This document shows, piece by piece, positions 19,964-32,024 of a DNA stretch of 64,000 bases. Under the pieces are notes generated by a model. It made no database searches. It saw nothing but the letters and a program-made list of their open reading frames with translations, and had not been told where the DNA came from. The translations under genes were made by a program, and so were the position numbers. The stretch covers positions 354,201 to 418,200 of the forward strand of contig JBBHKE010002853.1 of the NCBI GenBank assembly GCA_037447655.1, given 5' to 3'. The stretch comes from Zygnema cylindricum. Lineage: Eukaryota; Streptophyta; Zygnematophyceae; Zygnematales; Zygnemataceae. How positions within the stretch are numbered: position 1 is the first letter of the stretch; the number at the start of each line of letters is the position of its first letter.

Positions 19964-21026
19964 AAGGCGCTCATCGTCCTCGTCCTCGGATTCCGCCTCA
20001 AGTACCTGTGTGACAAGGGCCTTTTTCTTTCCTCTCGGGGTACCACCGGTCTGCCCTTTTTTTTTACCGAAGCTCGGTTAGCTTAGTGCACTCTGCCATA
20101 TAGTGCCTTGGTTTCTTACAAAAATGACATAAACCTTTGGGAGCCCTTTGTTCGAACTCGTCGGCCTGTTTTTTCTGCTCCCTACCCCCATAGTTTCTGA
20201 CCGGTTTTCGGGAATCTCTGTTCCTCTAATCAGTTGCTATTGCCAAGGCTTGGCCACTCTTTCCTCCCCTTCGGATCTCAATTGTATTCTCTTGAACGAG
20301 AATCATCCCTACCACTGAGTTCCATATCCACCTTGAGTCAGGCAAGTCCTGCACACGGTAAACTATGTTCACGAACTCATCAGGTAACTTCATCAGTAAA
20401 CAGTTAACCTTTTCTTTTTCACTAAAATCTTTTCCCGCACTCTCTAGCTCCATGAAGAGTGTAGCAAGCTCATTGCAAAAATCCAACATATTTCCCCCTT
20501 TGTATACATACTCCTTAACTTTCTGATCAGCCAACTGTTGTTGCTGAATCGTACCACTTCGGTACATCTCTATGAGAGCCATCCAAAGATCGGATGCCCT
20601 TTCTACCTGCAAATGAGGACATGCAAGTCCTTGAGTGAGATGGCGTAGGATGAAGTGTTTTGCCGCCATATTGTTAAAGTCCCAGGTTTTAGTATCATTC
20701 TCCTCATTCCTCGGAATAGGTGACATAAATGTCGAACCAGTTGCTATTGGTGTGATCGTCTCCTTCTCCTTTCCTTTGTCCACCACCTCTCATTTTTTTG
20801 TTTCCTACGTTGAAGGTGGATCCTCTTTCCTGGTGAATCTGGTTCCTCGAAACACTAAAGGAATTCGAAGACTTGATGGACGCCCCAACCGTCCACTCAC
20901 TATCCCACAAATCCTTTTTTCGCATAGAGCTCCTATCATCATACTTTCCCAGTATATGAAGCTAGTTCCATTAAAGATTGGTACCCTAAAGGGTGGGCCC
21001 ATAACCTGAAACTCTGAGACCTCCAT
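19964..21026 (-). pseudogene. A2 gag
   Basis: The ATG at 21026 lies 20 bases inside the LTR, and the reading MEVSEFQVMGPPFRVP passes through the primer-binding site. The frame shifts near 20805, and the gag body continues to 20226. After that a third frame encodes a knuckle CHFCKKPRHYMAEC (near 20084-20130), in which the usual Gly before His is Arg. The frame shifts again in a poly-T run near 20060. An acidic linker leads to protease. Confidence 0.85.
20992..21006 (-). other. A2 primer-binding site
   Basis: The minus strand reads GGTTATGGGCCCACC directly after the LTR end (21007). The plus strand therefore shows the tRNA anticodon arm itself, GGTGGGCCCATAACC. It is in frame with gag and encodes the VMGPP residues. 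Confidence 0.85.
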
Positions 21027-22052
21027 AAGTCCTCAAAGTAGACAACTTCCAAGAAGCCTGTAGGATAATCTTGACCCCTTTGTGTTTCAGCAAAGATAAC
21101 TGCCACCCTGGCAGACAAAAACCTTGACCACGTGCACCTCTGTGAAGGCAAGACTCCCCTGAGTCGGTAGCAAAAAGAATCTCTGAATTTGCTTCCTTGA
21201 GCAGTAAGTTATGGAGGCTCAAAGTTGACCTTTTGTACAGAAGCTCTTTGGGAGAGGGGGTCCTATCTTCTAATTTTTCTAAGTCCTATCTCTCTCACAG
21301 ACTCTATTTACTGATGTACGGAACCAATCAGAATTGAGTTCCGTACGCAAAAGTACAGCTGCCGGTGTACTTTAGGTACGGACATTGTACGATATGGCCT
21401 AAATGTCGACATATGTCAAATCCGGATTCGGTGCCATAATCTCCGGAGATTCTACAATCCAACGGAATTTCGCCACGCATCATCCGATGTGGCGATGGCC
21501 ACAAACCGCCGAAATCTTCCTCCACGATCTTGGCGCTAATCCCGGCCGTCCGATTAAATTCGGATTTAATCGTAGCCGTAATAAATACATGCGCGGTATT
21601 TTTTTCACTTACGAAACAAATGCGCGGTATTGATTTTCGTCCGTACCGTAATTCGTACATTATATATTACTGGATCTATGTATCCCGTAATCCATTTCAA
21701 TTAAATGATTTATCGCACGTATAATCATTTAAATAAATATCAAACTACATGTTACGTAATACTACGGCTAGACTTAACGGCTAAGGCTACCGGCTACTTC
21801 CTGTCTGCCGGCCGGTAGGTACAAGGAACAATTTTTACCGCCGGCACATACTTTTTAAATAAATAAACCCTAATATAAAATTCCCGTAAACCTCAGGATA
21901 GCCAAGGTAGCCATGGCTCCAGCTTCCTCTCCAATTTCTCAGTGACTGCGACAAGTTTGAGAGTTGGAGAGAGAAGTTAGAGATAGACTGCCTCGACTTC
22001 TATATTTCTTTTCAGACCAAGAAAATACTAATAAAAACCATTAGTTTCTACA
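21007..22052 (-). repeat. A2 5' LTR
   Basis: A 1046-bp LTR, very similar to the A2 3' LTR. It contains the tRNA-like stretch (21768-21846 on the plus strand), the stem-loop (near 21925-21975) and the paired CCGCGCA boxes (near 21590-21630). The target duplication ctaat follows at 22053. Confidence 0.9.
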
Positions 22053-24254
22053 CTAATTACCTCAAAAATAGAGTTGTTACTTCAACTATAAAAGGTCAAA
22101 CACCTTATGAGAGATGGACCGACCGGAATCCAGACATATCTCACTTAAATGTTTTCGGTAGTCTAGTATTCAGTCCAGATAGAGATCGGTCTAATTGGAA
22201 ACTAGATCCTAAAGGAAAACCGGGATACTTATTAGGATATGATGAGGATGTTAAAGGATATAGAGTTTATGATCTAAAAAGGGAAGATATAATCTTAGTA
22301 AAACATCTAGTAGTTATGGATGAAGGAAAGTCTGTGGATCCCTTCAAATATACGAAGTCAGTAAAACTCAGATTTGAGTCAGAAAATTCCGATGACTTTA
22401 AGCTTCCTAACTATCCAGGTTTTAGAGAAGATGACATTCTTGCAGGTACAAATCAGACCGAAAAGGACTCGGCTGTGGAAACTTCAGTGACAACTCTACC
22501 CGAAGCGGAAGACGTGGTGGAAATTGATTCGGAATCAAGGGATAGGGGAGAAGCCGAGTTTGTTCGAAAGAATCCACGAGAACCATCTATTGCGGCCTCA
22601 GATTTTGAGGGGGGAAGGAGAAGTAGCAAAAGACTGTGAGAAAAACAGGTTAATAACAAGGTAACTAAACTATCTCATCAAGATGAACCTCAAACTTATG
22701 GAGAGACGATGACTTGTCAAGAAAAAAATCGGTGGAAGACAGCCATCAATGAGGAGATGGCCTCAATTATGGCAGCCAATACTTGGGAGCTGGTGGATTG
22801 TCCACCTAACCGAAAACCAATCGGTTGTAAGTGGGTTTTCAAATTAAAACTGAACCTAGATAACACAATCGAGCGCTACAAAGCCCGACTAGTGGCAAAG
22901 GGATTTACACAAAAGGAGGAAATTGACTACGAGGAAACCTTTGCCCCGGTGGTCAGATTTCCCTCCGTCCGCATACTTGTTAATCTGGCAGCAGCGGAAG
23001 ATATGGAGGTGCACCAAATGGACATCAAGACAAAGAATTGGAAGAGGAGATCTTCACGCAACAACCCGAAGGATTTGTGGAGGAAGGAGAGGAGAGTAAG
23101 GTATGCAAGCTCATTAAATCTCTTTATGGTTTGAAACAAGCGCCTCGACAGTGGAATAAGAAGCTTGATAAGTTTCTTACCGATCAGGGATATATCCGGA
23201 TCAGCTCAGATCACTCAATCTTTGTTTTTGAAGATGAGGAAGTTGTTATTTTTATTGCAGTTTATGTTGATGATTTACTTGTTTTAAGTAAATCAATGAA
23301 AAAAACTAATAAACTGAAAACCGATCTTAAAGGGAGATTTGAGATGAAAGATATGGGGGAAGCAAGATATATTTTGGGAATTCAAGTAGAAAGAGACCGA
23401 AAAATAAATATTATAAGATTGACTCAAAAAGAAGCAATAGGGAACATGTTGGAAAAATTTCAGATGGATAAAGCTAATAGTTGTACAACTCCAATGGAGT
23501 TAAAGAAAGGAAGTGAGGGGAGTGAGGAAGAAAGATTCATAGTCTTACACGAGGAATTAAGTTCTGAAGAACAAAAGTTCATGTTGACTATTCGTTAAAG
23601 GCAAGTAGTGGGAAGCCTAGTCTATTTTATGAATTGTACCGGCCGGATTTAGCTGAAGCTGTAGGAGTGTTGAGTAGAAGTCTAAATGCTCCCACTAAGA
23701 AAGATTGGGAGGCAGCTTAAAGAGTCTTTACATATTTGATAAGAACTGGGATCTATGGTTGCATTTGGGTGGGGAGAATACTGACATCACTACTTGGAGT
23801 GATGTTAGTTATGGTGATGCTCCGATTAGGAGATGTACTTTTGGATATGTATTGTATGTAGGTGACGGGGCTTGTTGTTAGAGTAGCAAACAACAAAAGG
23901 TTTTTTCTCAGTCCACCATGGAGGTTGAGTATATTGCCTCTTGCTTTGCTGTAAAAGAATTGATGTGGGTCAAGTCTTTGCTTGGTGAGCTTTGTTACCT
24001 TGAGAGTGGTGTGCAGAAATCATTTTGTGATAATCAGGCAACATTCGCTATTTCTTCCAATCCTAAACATCATTTTAAAGCAAAACACATAGACATTAGA
24101 CTCAGCTTTGTTAGAGAGAAAGTAGAAAACAAAATAATCAGTTTAGTGTATCGAACAGATAGCGAAATGGTAGCAAATATGATGACAAAACCTGTGCCTT
24201 CCCCAAACTAATTTTCTGTAAGGAGAAGTGTGGTTTGAAATTAAAGATTGACTA
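22053..24254 (+). pseudogene. A1 integrase end, reverse transcriptase and RNase H
   Basis: It resumes A1 after A2 with the integrase tail (GKPGYLLGYDEDVKGYRVY near 22215). An acidic linker with a TGA near 22637 follows, then [25 protein letters not shown] and the catalytic YVDDLL at 23263-23280. About ten codons around the AFLHGEL segment are missing near 23030, with a frameshift. RNase H follows with several stops and frameshifts (near 23597, 23717, 23878 and 24210) and the motif MEVEYIA near 23918. The copy is clearly dead. Confidence 0.9.
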
Positions 24255-24268
24255 GAAAATAAGAGGAG
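24255..24268 (+). other. A1 polypurine tract
   Basis: GAAAATAAGAGGAG lies directly before the 3' LTR. A2, A3, B1, B2, D and E have related tracts ending in GGGGAG, GAGAG or AGAG at the same place. It would prime plus-strand DNA synthesis. Confidence 0.8.
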
Positions 24269-25276
24269 TGTAGAACTTAATGGTTCTTTTAGTATTTTCT
24301 AAGTCTAAAATAAAGTGTAGAAAATGAAGCCGAGATAGTCTGCCTCTAACTTCTCTCTCCAACTCCGACACTTGTTGTAGTCAGTGAGAAGTTGGAGAGG
24401 AAGCTAGAGCCATGGCTGCCTATGCTATCCAGAGATTTACGGGTAATAGATTAGTTGATTTATGGGTAATAGATTAGTTGATTTACGGGTAGTAAAGTAG
24501 TTCATTTTTTAAAAGGGCTGTCGGTTCCAAGATTTGATCCTGGTACCTGGGGTGAATTAATGTTGCCGGTAGCCAGCAGACTTATCCATTAAGTCTAGAT
24601 GTAGTGGTAAGTGATATAAGGTTTAATAAGTATATAAACATTAATGTGTAGGCTAATTCATATAACGACAACTATATACGGGATACATAGAGTCAGTTTT
24701 AAAAAGTACGGATTACGAGTACGGAGAAGAAACAAGTACCGCGCATTTGTTTCAATAGCAAAACAAATACCGCGCAAATATTTATAACGGCTACGATTGA
24801 AATCGGCATTTGATCGGACGGTCAGAAAGAATGCCGAGACCGCAGAAGAGGATTTCAACGGTTTATGATGACGGCCACATCGGATGACACGTGGCACCAC
24901 GACATTGGATATCAACATCTCTAAGGATTACGGAAACGAATCTGAATATGACATGTGTCGACTTTTTGGCCATATCGTATAGTGTCCTTACTTAAAGTAC
25001 ATGGGCTACTGTACCTTTTTGTACGGCACAGTAATATGATTGGTGTCGTACGTTAGTAAATAGAGTTTTTGAGAGAGATAGGACTTAAAAAATTTGGTAG
25101 ATAAGACCCTCTCTCCCAAAGAGCTTTCTGTACAAAAGGTCAACTTTGACCCTCTATAACTTACTGCTCAGGGGAGCAAATTCAGAGATTCTTTTTACTA
25201 TCAACTCAAGGGAGTCTTGCCTTTAGAGGGGTGAAGGTGGTTAGAGTTTTTGTCTGCCAAGGTGGCAGTTATTGCA
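24269..25276 (+). repeat. A1 3' LTR, truncated
   Basis: It starts TGTAGAACTTAATGG like the 5' LTR. It has the stem-loop (near 24347-24403), the antisense tRNA-like stretch (24517-24596), the CCGCGCA boxes (near 24735-24775), the G-box (24886-24895) and AGGACTTA (near 25079). Similarity to the 5' LTR stops at GGCAGTTATTGC, so roughly the last 90 bases are missing. Confidence 0.85.
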
Positions 25277-26130
25277 CACAACTATTTTGTTTTTTTGACA
25301 GCTATCTCCAATGCTTCATATATATTTGCTTGAAAAATCGAAGCCAACCATTGTTATAATAGACGAAGACTTAGAGTAAACTAAGTTTGAAAAAACAAAG
25401 CATACAACATGAGAGACATCTAGAAAGACAAGACCATTGAGTTAAATAAAGAGAGATCGTTTCAAGTTAAATTACGAAAAAAACGAACAATTCTTGAAAA
25501 CAGAAAAAACTCATACAGTTCCAAGTCAAGTTTTAAAAAAATGTCAAAATCAAGGTTTAGAAAGAAACAACCAGCTCATCGTAGTATCTTGTTCAACCGC
25601 AAATACTCACTCCGACATGAGTGGTGATTCAAAACTAGTGCTGTCCACAAAAAAGAATGTCTAACATTCGAAGAGTACCCAACATCGACACAATTTTACT
25701 TGACCAAAAAATTACCACATAACACACATCAATACTTTCGTAGAAATTAACGTGAACCACTTGCCACCATCTAAAAAGGCATACAAAAGAAAAAATACAT
25801 ATATAAATTGCAAAGATGTAGACTAGTCATGCCAGCGTAAAGGACTACCTCAACAGTTTACACGGACCTAAATCGTGCCCCCGATGTGCGTAAGATTTTA
25901 GTCATAGAAGAAAAAAAATCTTCCTTTAAGATAGGCAAAAACTTACCAATATTGGCTCAACTGAAGTTATGATATTACCATCCATTAAGAGAATTAAAGC
26001 AAGACTTAATCACATACAACTGGCTTTCATCGCACGTAATAACAGAATTATAAAAACAAGCAAGATCGACTATTTGCACACTTACAAAAGACAGCAATAT
26101 CCTCAGTAGATAGAGCTATGAGGGGAGATT
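25277..26130. other. unassigned AT-rich spacer
   Basis: I see no gene, RNA or known repeat. Near 26103 a phrase CTCAGTAGATAGAGCTATGAG resembles one in the B1 interior at 13692 and is followed by a GGGGAG-like purine run, so an old element end may lie here. Confidence 0.35.
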
Positions 26131-27075
26131 TGTAACTTGGAATATTTTTAGACTAAGTTTGGTGTTATACTTACCTTAAATAGTGTAACAGTGTAGAAGT
26201 TACTCTAAGAGTATTTGTACCGTCAAATAGACACGCGTCAACATTTTAGACTATGCAAAAAGTGCGGAATGGAATTAGACACATGGCATCTATAAGACGA
26301 GTGAATTCGGGAAATTGGGCGGATGGAAAGTGAACCGGACATCTAGGAATACAAATGTGAAAGTTTAATACCAGACGTCGATTACGATCAGACTGACGAT
26401 TGGAAATTGAGTGGGGACCACGGATAACTAGGTTGTTTGTAAACATCCTAGATATTCGTAAAAAATATACCACAGTGGGCTGGACGCATCTACAGTTGTT
26501 GACTAAGCTAATAACATTTGGTGTACGACATCAATTTGTCAATACCTGACCGAATACGATTTTGTAACTTAGTGGATTAGCAAATAGTGTTTCACTATTT
26601 AGTTTTTAGGCTAGTTGCAATTTTGTTTTTGGAAGTACATTAGCATATTTTGTCATACTACAGTACAATACCACTATTACGGATACTGACTCCTGATTAG
26701 CTGATAAGCAGTAAACATTATTTCAGTGTAAAAAGTTTAGGACTTAGAAATATTTTTGTATCCAATTTGGGGATAACGGAATCAAAAGGGAGTTTTTAGA
26801 AAACTTGCAGCCCTTGTATCTTATGGTTTACTAGGTCAATTTGGATGTTACTTTGGGAGTTGACATTATGTATGCTTAGTACATTGTATGCTATGTTTTG
26901 TGTAATTTGGACTTGTGAGTCGGGATCTATAGTGTGTTGAAGTTCAGTAATTGTGAGGAAGTAGTGTTGTAATATAATGTGTTTGTGAGGAATTCTTGAA
27001 AAGCTTATGTTTAGTAATGTCTATTTTTACTACTACTGCTGCAGCTCCACCTGCACCAGTTGTCATAGAACAACA
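26131..27075 (+). repeat. family-C 5' LTR (start uncertain)
   Basis: The end CATAGAACAACA, followed by a decayed primer-binding site AGTTATGGGCG, is clear. The last 400 bases align loosely with the solo LTR at 7083-8017, including an ATG and a Pro-rich reading before the end. It carries AGGACTTAGAAATATTT near 26739 and GTACATTAGCA near 26636. The 5' boundary is a length-based guess. Confidence 0.55.
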
Positions 27076-27320
27076 AGTTATGGGCGTGTTTTCAAGAATT
27101 CCTATATTTAATTGGCAGAAATATTCTTACTGGGCGGACATGGTTGAGTCACGTTTTGAAAATGAAGATCTACTTGATATTCTGGATGGATCACTCGATA
27201 AAGTTGATCAAACATGGGTGAAAAAGAATTTGCAAGCCTGAAACACTCTAAAACAATGTCTCTCTGAGAACATGGTAATGTCACGGATCAAAATTTAAAA
27301 GGCAATTGACATATGGAAGT
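27017..27320 (+). pseudogene. family-C gag, first part
   Basis: It starts MSIFTTTAAAPPAPVV in the LTR, then QQVMGVFSRIPIFNWQKYSYW across the decayed primer-binding site. Stops lie at 27239 and 27296. It is cut at 27320 by the D target duplication ctttg and continues at 34855. Confidence 0.75.
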
Positions 27321-27325
27321 CTTTG

Positions 27326-27953
27326 TATTGAAAAGCAAGCTTTAGTAAGTCTTAGAAATTTGAGTCTAGGACTTACAATAATTTTGGAATACCAACTGTT
27401 CAATATTAACCAAATTTAGTGTAGATTTTTTGTAGTATCTACAAGAATAGTTCTCTTTAAGCAAATTAGTGTGTAGGGCCATCAAGGTTTGTGGACGTGA
27501 TAAGAATGACCCAGATTTTTAGGGTATAGATATTGTTAGTGGACAATTCTGGTCCAAACACTTAGATTTTTGTTAGTAGGCTGTTTGGTGAACCCTCTAC
27601 ATACTTTTTAGATAGTTTGAGTATCTTTAGAATATTTAATTCAATTAGGAATGATTAGTTTTACACAGAATGTACATTCTACACAAGAGTTAAGGAAATG
27701 AGAGCAAAGAGTACAATTTAAGGTGTTTTGTGCTTTATTGTCTTTGATTTGCTTGTAGTACATGTTTGTATGGTTGAAAGACCTCTTTCGTTTAGAGTTA
27801 CATATCCTACACTATAGATCTAGTCTACTAGGCATTTCTTTTTGGGTTTGTTTCTGCTAAGATGTCGGATAATGGCTCTGTTGTCGCTGGTGCAAGCGTG
27901 ACTTCTAGTGGGAGTGGATCACAGCCAAGTGAGAATGCCTATGACTTTCAACA
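27326..27953 (+). repeat. D 5' LTR
   Basis: It starts TATTGAAAAGCAAGC, contains AGGACTTAC near 27368, and ends GACTTTCAACA before the primer-binding site (27954-27968). The gag ATG at 27862 is 92 bases inside the LTR. Confidence 0.9.
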
Positions 27954-28857
27954 GGTTATGGGCCCACCGCCCAAATTGCCTTTTTTTGATGGAACTGACT
28001 ACTTACATTGGGAAGCTATGTTAAGCTCATATTTCGAGGAGAGGGACTTGTCACCCATTGTGGAAGGAACTGCCGATGAAACTGCGTCGGATTGGAGAAA
28101 GAATAATCTCCATTGCCTCAACGTCTTGAAGCAGTCAATGACAAAAGACTTGGTAATGTCCTATCTTAAGTTGAAAAAAGCCTCTGAAGTTTGGTTTAGT
28201 GAACATGTTATGTATGTTCAGCTAGATGTTACTGTCCAGACTAACATAGCCACTCAGATTTTTGAGTTTAAGTATCCTGGAGGTAGTATGTCAGATCATT
28301 TTCATTCTAGGAAAATGTTGTTCCTTCAGAGTACTATTGCAAGTGGGGATTTTTCACCACCTCAGCATGCTATGTTGTTGATGAGAAACTTTGCCCCATG
28401 AGTATAAGAGAGCCATCGATAGTCTAAGGGGTCTTCCACAACGTCAATGGAATATTGCGTTAGCAAATCAATTTATTTTAAGCGAAGAAGCTAACCAGAT
28501 TTCACAAAGAGGTAGTAGTAAGTCCGTGTACGCACTAGCTAACCAGTTTTCAAACTCTAAGAATGGCAGTGGCAATGGTAGAGGTAGTTGTCCTAGAAGG
28601 TCACCATTAATCTGCTATTATTGTGATGTAAAAGGGCATGTGTTCTGAATGTGTCATGCCTACAAGAGAGCGAAAGCCACAGGAAATTTTTGCTCTGGTT
28701 GGGATGAAAGTCGGGTTCCTTCTCAATTACGTAGACGACCAACTGCTCTTATCAACGAACTTAAGGAGGAGGATGTGAGCAGCTTTCCTGACAACAATGA
28801 AAAGAAATACTTTGCGATGGCAAAAGCAACAAAAGGTGTGGAGGAAGACGATGGATA
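27862..28857 (+). pseudogene. D gag
   Basis: It starts MSDNGSVVAGASVTSSG in the LTR, and QQVMGPPPKLPFFDG spans the primer-binding site. The gag body has the DYLHWEAML and DLVMSYLKLKKASEVW patterns. The frame shifts near 28390. A zinc knuckle CYYCDVKGHVF is cut by a TGA at 28646-28648 before its last Cys. An acidic linker precedes protease. Gag would package the RNA. Confidence 0.85.
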
Positions 28858-30187
28858 ATGTACTCCGGTGCATCTACCCACATGTGCCGCAATCGCCATC
28901 TATTTGAGAGTATTCAATCTATTTCACCCATCAAAATTTATTTTAGTGATGATACATATGTTGAGTCAAAAGGAAAGGGGAGTGTGTCATTTATGTTGAA
29001 TGTAGAGGGAAAACCTGTGAAAAGGGTTTTGGAAGATGTGTTGCATGTCCCAGTTTTTAAAAGAAATTTTTTCTCTACGTCAGTGGTAGAAAAGAAAGGT
29101 ATTAAAACTATATGTGAGAATGGAAAGAAAATAGTGCGTAAGAATGAGAAAATAGCTGCAGAGGGATTTGCTAGAGGAAACAATTTGTATCGGTTGAGTC
29201 TTGCAAATAATAATGACAATGTTGTTATGTACTCAAGTGTATTCAGTGATTGTGATTTATGGCATAAACGTTTAGGACATGTGAATTATGATAGTTTAGA
29301 AAAGATGGTAAATCAAAAAATGGTGGAAGGTGTAAAATTTAGTCAAAAACGAGCATCAAATGTATGTGATGGTTGTGCAATGGGAAAAACTCATATGTTG
29401 TCTTTCCTTGTGCAAACTGATCATAGAAGTAGCAAGGTGCTGAATTAATTTATTCAGATGTATGCGAGCCATCTAGGTATCCATCTGTGGGAGGTGCAAA
29501 GTTTATGCTTACCTTTACTGATGAATATAGTAGATTTACTATTGTTTATTTTTTGAAATGTAAGGATGAAGTTTTTTCAAAATTTAAGGAGCATAAGGCT
29601 TGGGTTGAAAACTTGCATGAAAAAAATATAGCGGGATTCATATATCATAATGGAGGGGAGTACATTTCTAATGAATTTGTAGAATTCCTAAAATTGCATG
29701 GAATCTCACGTCAGCTAACGGTTCCTTATTCTCGAGAACAAAATGGTGTTTCGAAGAGGATGAATATGACCATATCAGAGTGTGCCAGGACAATGATGGC
29801 TGATATAGATATAGATTTTAAATTTTGGCCAAAGGCTATGAATTTTGCAGCTTATGTGAGAAACAAGCTAGAAACAATGGCAGTAAAGGATAAAACATCT
29901 TACGAAATGTGGACAGGACAAAAACAAGATATAAGTCACTTCAAAGATTTTGGAAGTAAGATATTCTTGCCAGATAATGATCCACAAAAATAGAAATTAG
30001 AGCCAAAAGGCATACTAGGTGTATTTTTAGGGTATAATGATCATGCCAAGGGTTATAAAGTATTTGACATTAAGAGAAATAGAGTTGTGGTAGCTAAAAA
30101 TATCATAGTGAATGATGAGGGAAAATGAATAGATGTATTTAGTCAGCGTACAGATGAAAATAAAGATCGAAGTGTTGATTATATCTT
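28858..30187 (+). pseudogene. D protease and integrase
   Basis: The protease motif reads YSGAS at 28861, so the catalytic Asp is changed to Tyr (GAC to TAC), which should abolish activity. The pre-integrase motif WHKRLGHVNYDSLEKM lies near 29260. The integrase core has TDEYSRF, HNGGEYISNEF and EQNGVSKRMN; the usual Ala-Glu after GV is Ser-Lys, so the catalytic Glu is also missing. A stop lies at 29446 with a frameshift, and further stops at 29991 and 30126. Confidence 0.85.
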
Positions 30188-30194
30188 TTTAGAA

Positions 30195-30983
30195 AAGCGT
30201 GATGTGAGGAATGGCGGTGACGAGCGGAAGCGTGATGAGAGGAAGAAAGACAAAGGTAAATCTTATCGGAACTTTGATAGAAAGCAAGGGAGAGGAAAAG
30301 AAAGGGGATCTTTGAAAAATGGGGTTTGCTTCTTTTGTAAAGAACCAGGTCACTATATGGAGGAGTGTCCTCGTTTGGAAGAACTTAGAAGTTGGAGCGT
30401 GAATGAGGAGGAAGAAGGGGAAGAGGAGAAAGAGTATGAAGAAATCTTGGAGCTTCTTCACATCGGTAGAATGGAGAAGAGAGAAAAGTACACAAAAAAT
30501 CCACGAAGGTAACAGTGTGCTTTTGGAGGTATAAGGGAAATAAAGAGAGAGGAGGTACTTGAGGATGTTGAGGAGTGTAGAGTGTATGACTTAGAAATGA
30601 GAAAGTCAAATCTAGGATCCATAAGTGAAAACGAGAAAGATAAAATTAATGAGGATAATTTTATAGGTATTTTTGAATTAGAAAACTGGTTGGAAAGAGA
30701 GATTTCAACGAGTTCCAAAAAAAGGGGAGAAGTGAAACTAGAAGGGGTTTTAAAGGATAGGGGAGAAGAGGAATATTTAATGAAAGGTTTAGGGGAGGAG
30801 AAATATTTACTGGGAACTAATTTAGAAAGTGAGAGTGATGAAAGTTTAATTTTTGGGGGTAATGGGTTTGACATCACTGAAGGGAGTGATGGCATTTATA
30901 AAGGTGTGCTTGTAAAAGGGTTAGCATCTGGATGTATGTTGCAGATTGGAGATGGGGATGGCTGTTTGGATCGCAAGAGGTAA
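30195..30983 (+). pseudogene. E gag fragment with zinc knuckle
   Basis: A basic stretch (RKRDERKKDKGKSYR) leads to the knuckle CFFCKEPGHYMEEC (near 30330-30371), then a long Glu-rich region to 30983. A TAA lies at 30510. It resembles the corresponding A-family segment (knuckle CHFCKKPGHYMAEC) but is diverged. Confidence 0.75.
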
Positions 30984-31140
30984 ATCGGTTTGTGTATGGA
31001 TTGAAAAGTGATGAGGTGGATAAAATCTTTGCTCAGATTTATGAAAAGTGGGATGTTAAATAAAATGTGTGATGCAATTATTATTTCAGTTCATCTAATG
31101 CACAGTGTTAAATACGAGAGTATTTTCTTAAGTTTTATGA

Positions 31141-31200
31141 AAGGAAAAAGAAAAAGGAAAAAGAAAAAGGAAAAAGAAAAAGAAAAAGAAAAAAGGGAAG
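31141..31200 (+). repeat. purine simple repeat
   Basis: About ten units of GAAAAA or GGAAAAA in a row form a short low-complexity tract inside E. The Lys/Glu frame through it is a by-product. Confidence 0.8.
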
Positions 31201-31260
31201 GGAATGTTAGTTTATTTGATTGTAAGAATTTAAAGGAATTAGACTAGAAAATAAGAAGAG

Positions 31261-32024
31261 TGTTGATATTTGAGTATTTTCTAGTTCTTTATTAGGATAG
31301 AAAAAGAGCAGAAGCAGTTTGCCTCTAACTCTCTTCTCCAAGCCCCCACACTTGTTGCATTCACTGAAGGCTGGAAAGGGAGCTAGAGCCATGGCTACCC
31401 AAGATCTCTAGAGAAACAAGTGTAGATAAATGGTAGGTTTCCTAAAAGAATGTTGACGGACCCAGGATTTGATCTTGGTACCTGCCGTTTGTCAAACTTC
31501 ACATAGCAGGTAGCTTTATCCATTTAGTCCAGGGCTAGTGTTAAGACATATAGGGTTTGATAAGTATTTAATTAGTTACACGTAGATTAGTTGATTTAAC
31601 TAGAAATAGATACTTAGTTCATAGATACAGTTTAATACAGTACGGAATACGGTAAGGTGACAGAACGAATACCGCGCATTTGTCTCGATAGTGAAACAAA
31701 TACCGCGCACCAATTTTTGACGGCTACAATTTAATGCCGGTTTAGATCTAACGGCCGCGATAGATGCTGAGATCGCGGAGTAGGTTTTTGGCGGTTTGCG
31801 TTCATCGCCACGTTAATTGACACGTGGCAATATTACATTGGCTTGCGACATATCCGAGGATAATAGGAACAAATCTAGATATGACATTTGTCGACATTTT
31901 GGCCATGTCGTACAATGACCGTACAGAAGGTACACCGACCCCTGTACCTTTATGTACTTTACAGTCTTGTTATTAGTTCGTACCTTAGTACTAGGGGGTT
32001 TAGAGAGGGGTTTTAGGACTTAGA
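31261..32024 (+). repeat. E LTR, truncated
   Basis: It starts TGTTGATATTTGAGTATTTTC after AATAAGAAGAG. It has the LTR stem-loop (arms about 31330-31343 and 31368-31382), the antisense tRNA-like stretch (31448-31530), the boxes ACCGCGCATTTG and AAATACCGCGCA (31671-31708), the G-box GACACGTGGC (31819-31828) and AGGACTTAG near 32013. It then changes abruptly to inverted sequence. Confidence 0.8.

Larger units (their letters stand above)
15604..22052 (-). mobile_element. copia element A2, complete insertion in A1
   Basis: A 6449-bp minus-strand element has two LTRs (1051 and 1046 bp, TGTAGAAACT to GAGTTTCA) and the 5-bp duplication ctaat (15599-15603 and 22053-22057). It inserted head-on into the integrase gene of A1. 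Gag, protease, integrase, RT and RNase H follow in copia order. It is the best-preserved pol-bearing copy in the window but is still interrupted. Its similarity to A1 shows that family members insert into each other. Confidence 0.95.
6928..25276 (+). mobile_element. copia element A1, hosting three nested insertions
   Basis: A plus-strand Ty1/copia retrotransposon runs from its 5' LTR at 6928 to a 3' LTR truncated at about 25276. Three younger insertions split it: a solo family-C LTR in the 5' LTR (7083-8017), gag-only element B1 in the protease-integrase region (10339-14893), and its relative A2 inside integrase (15604-22052). Each junction has a 5-bp target-site duplication, and the A1 reading resumes across each. 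The missing LTR end prevents confirming A1's own duplication. Confidence 0.9.
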
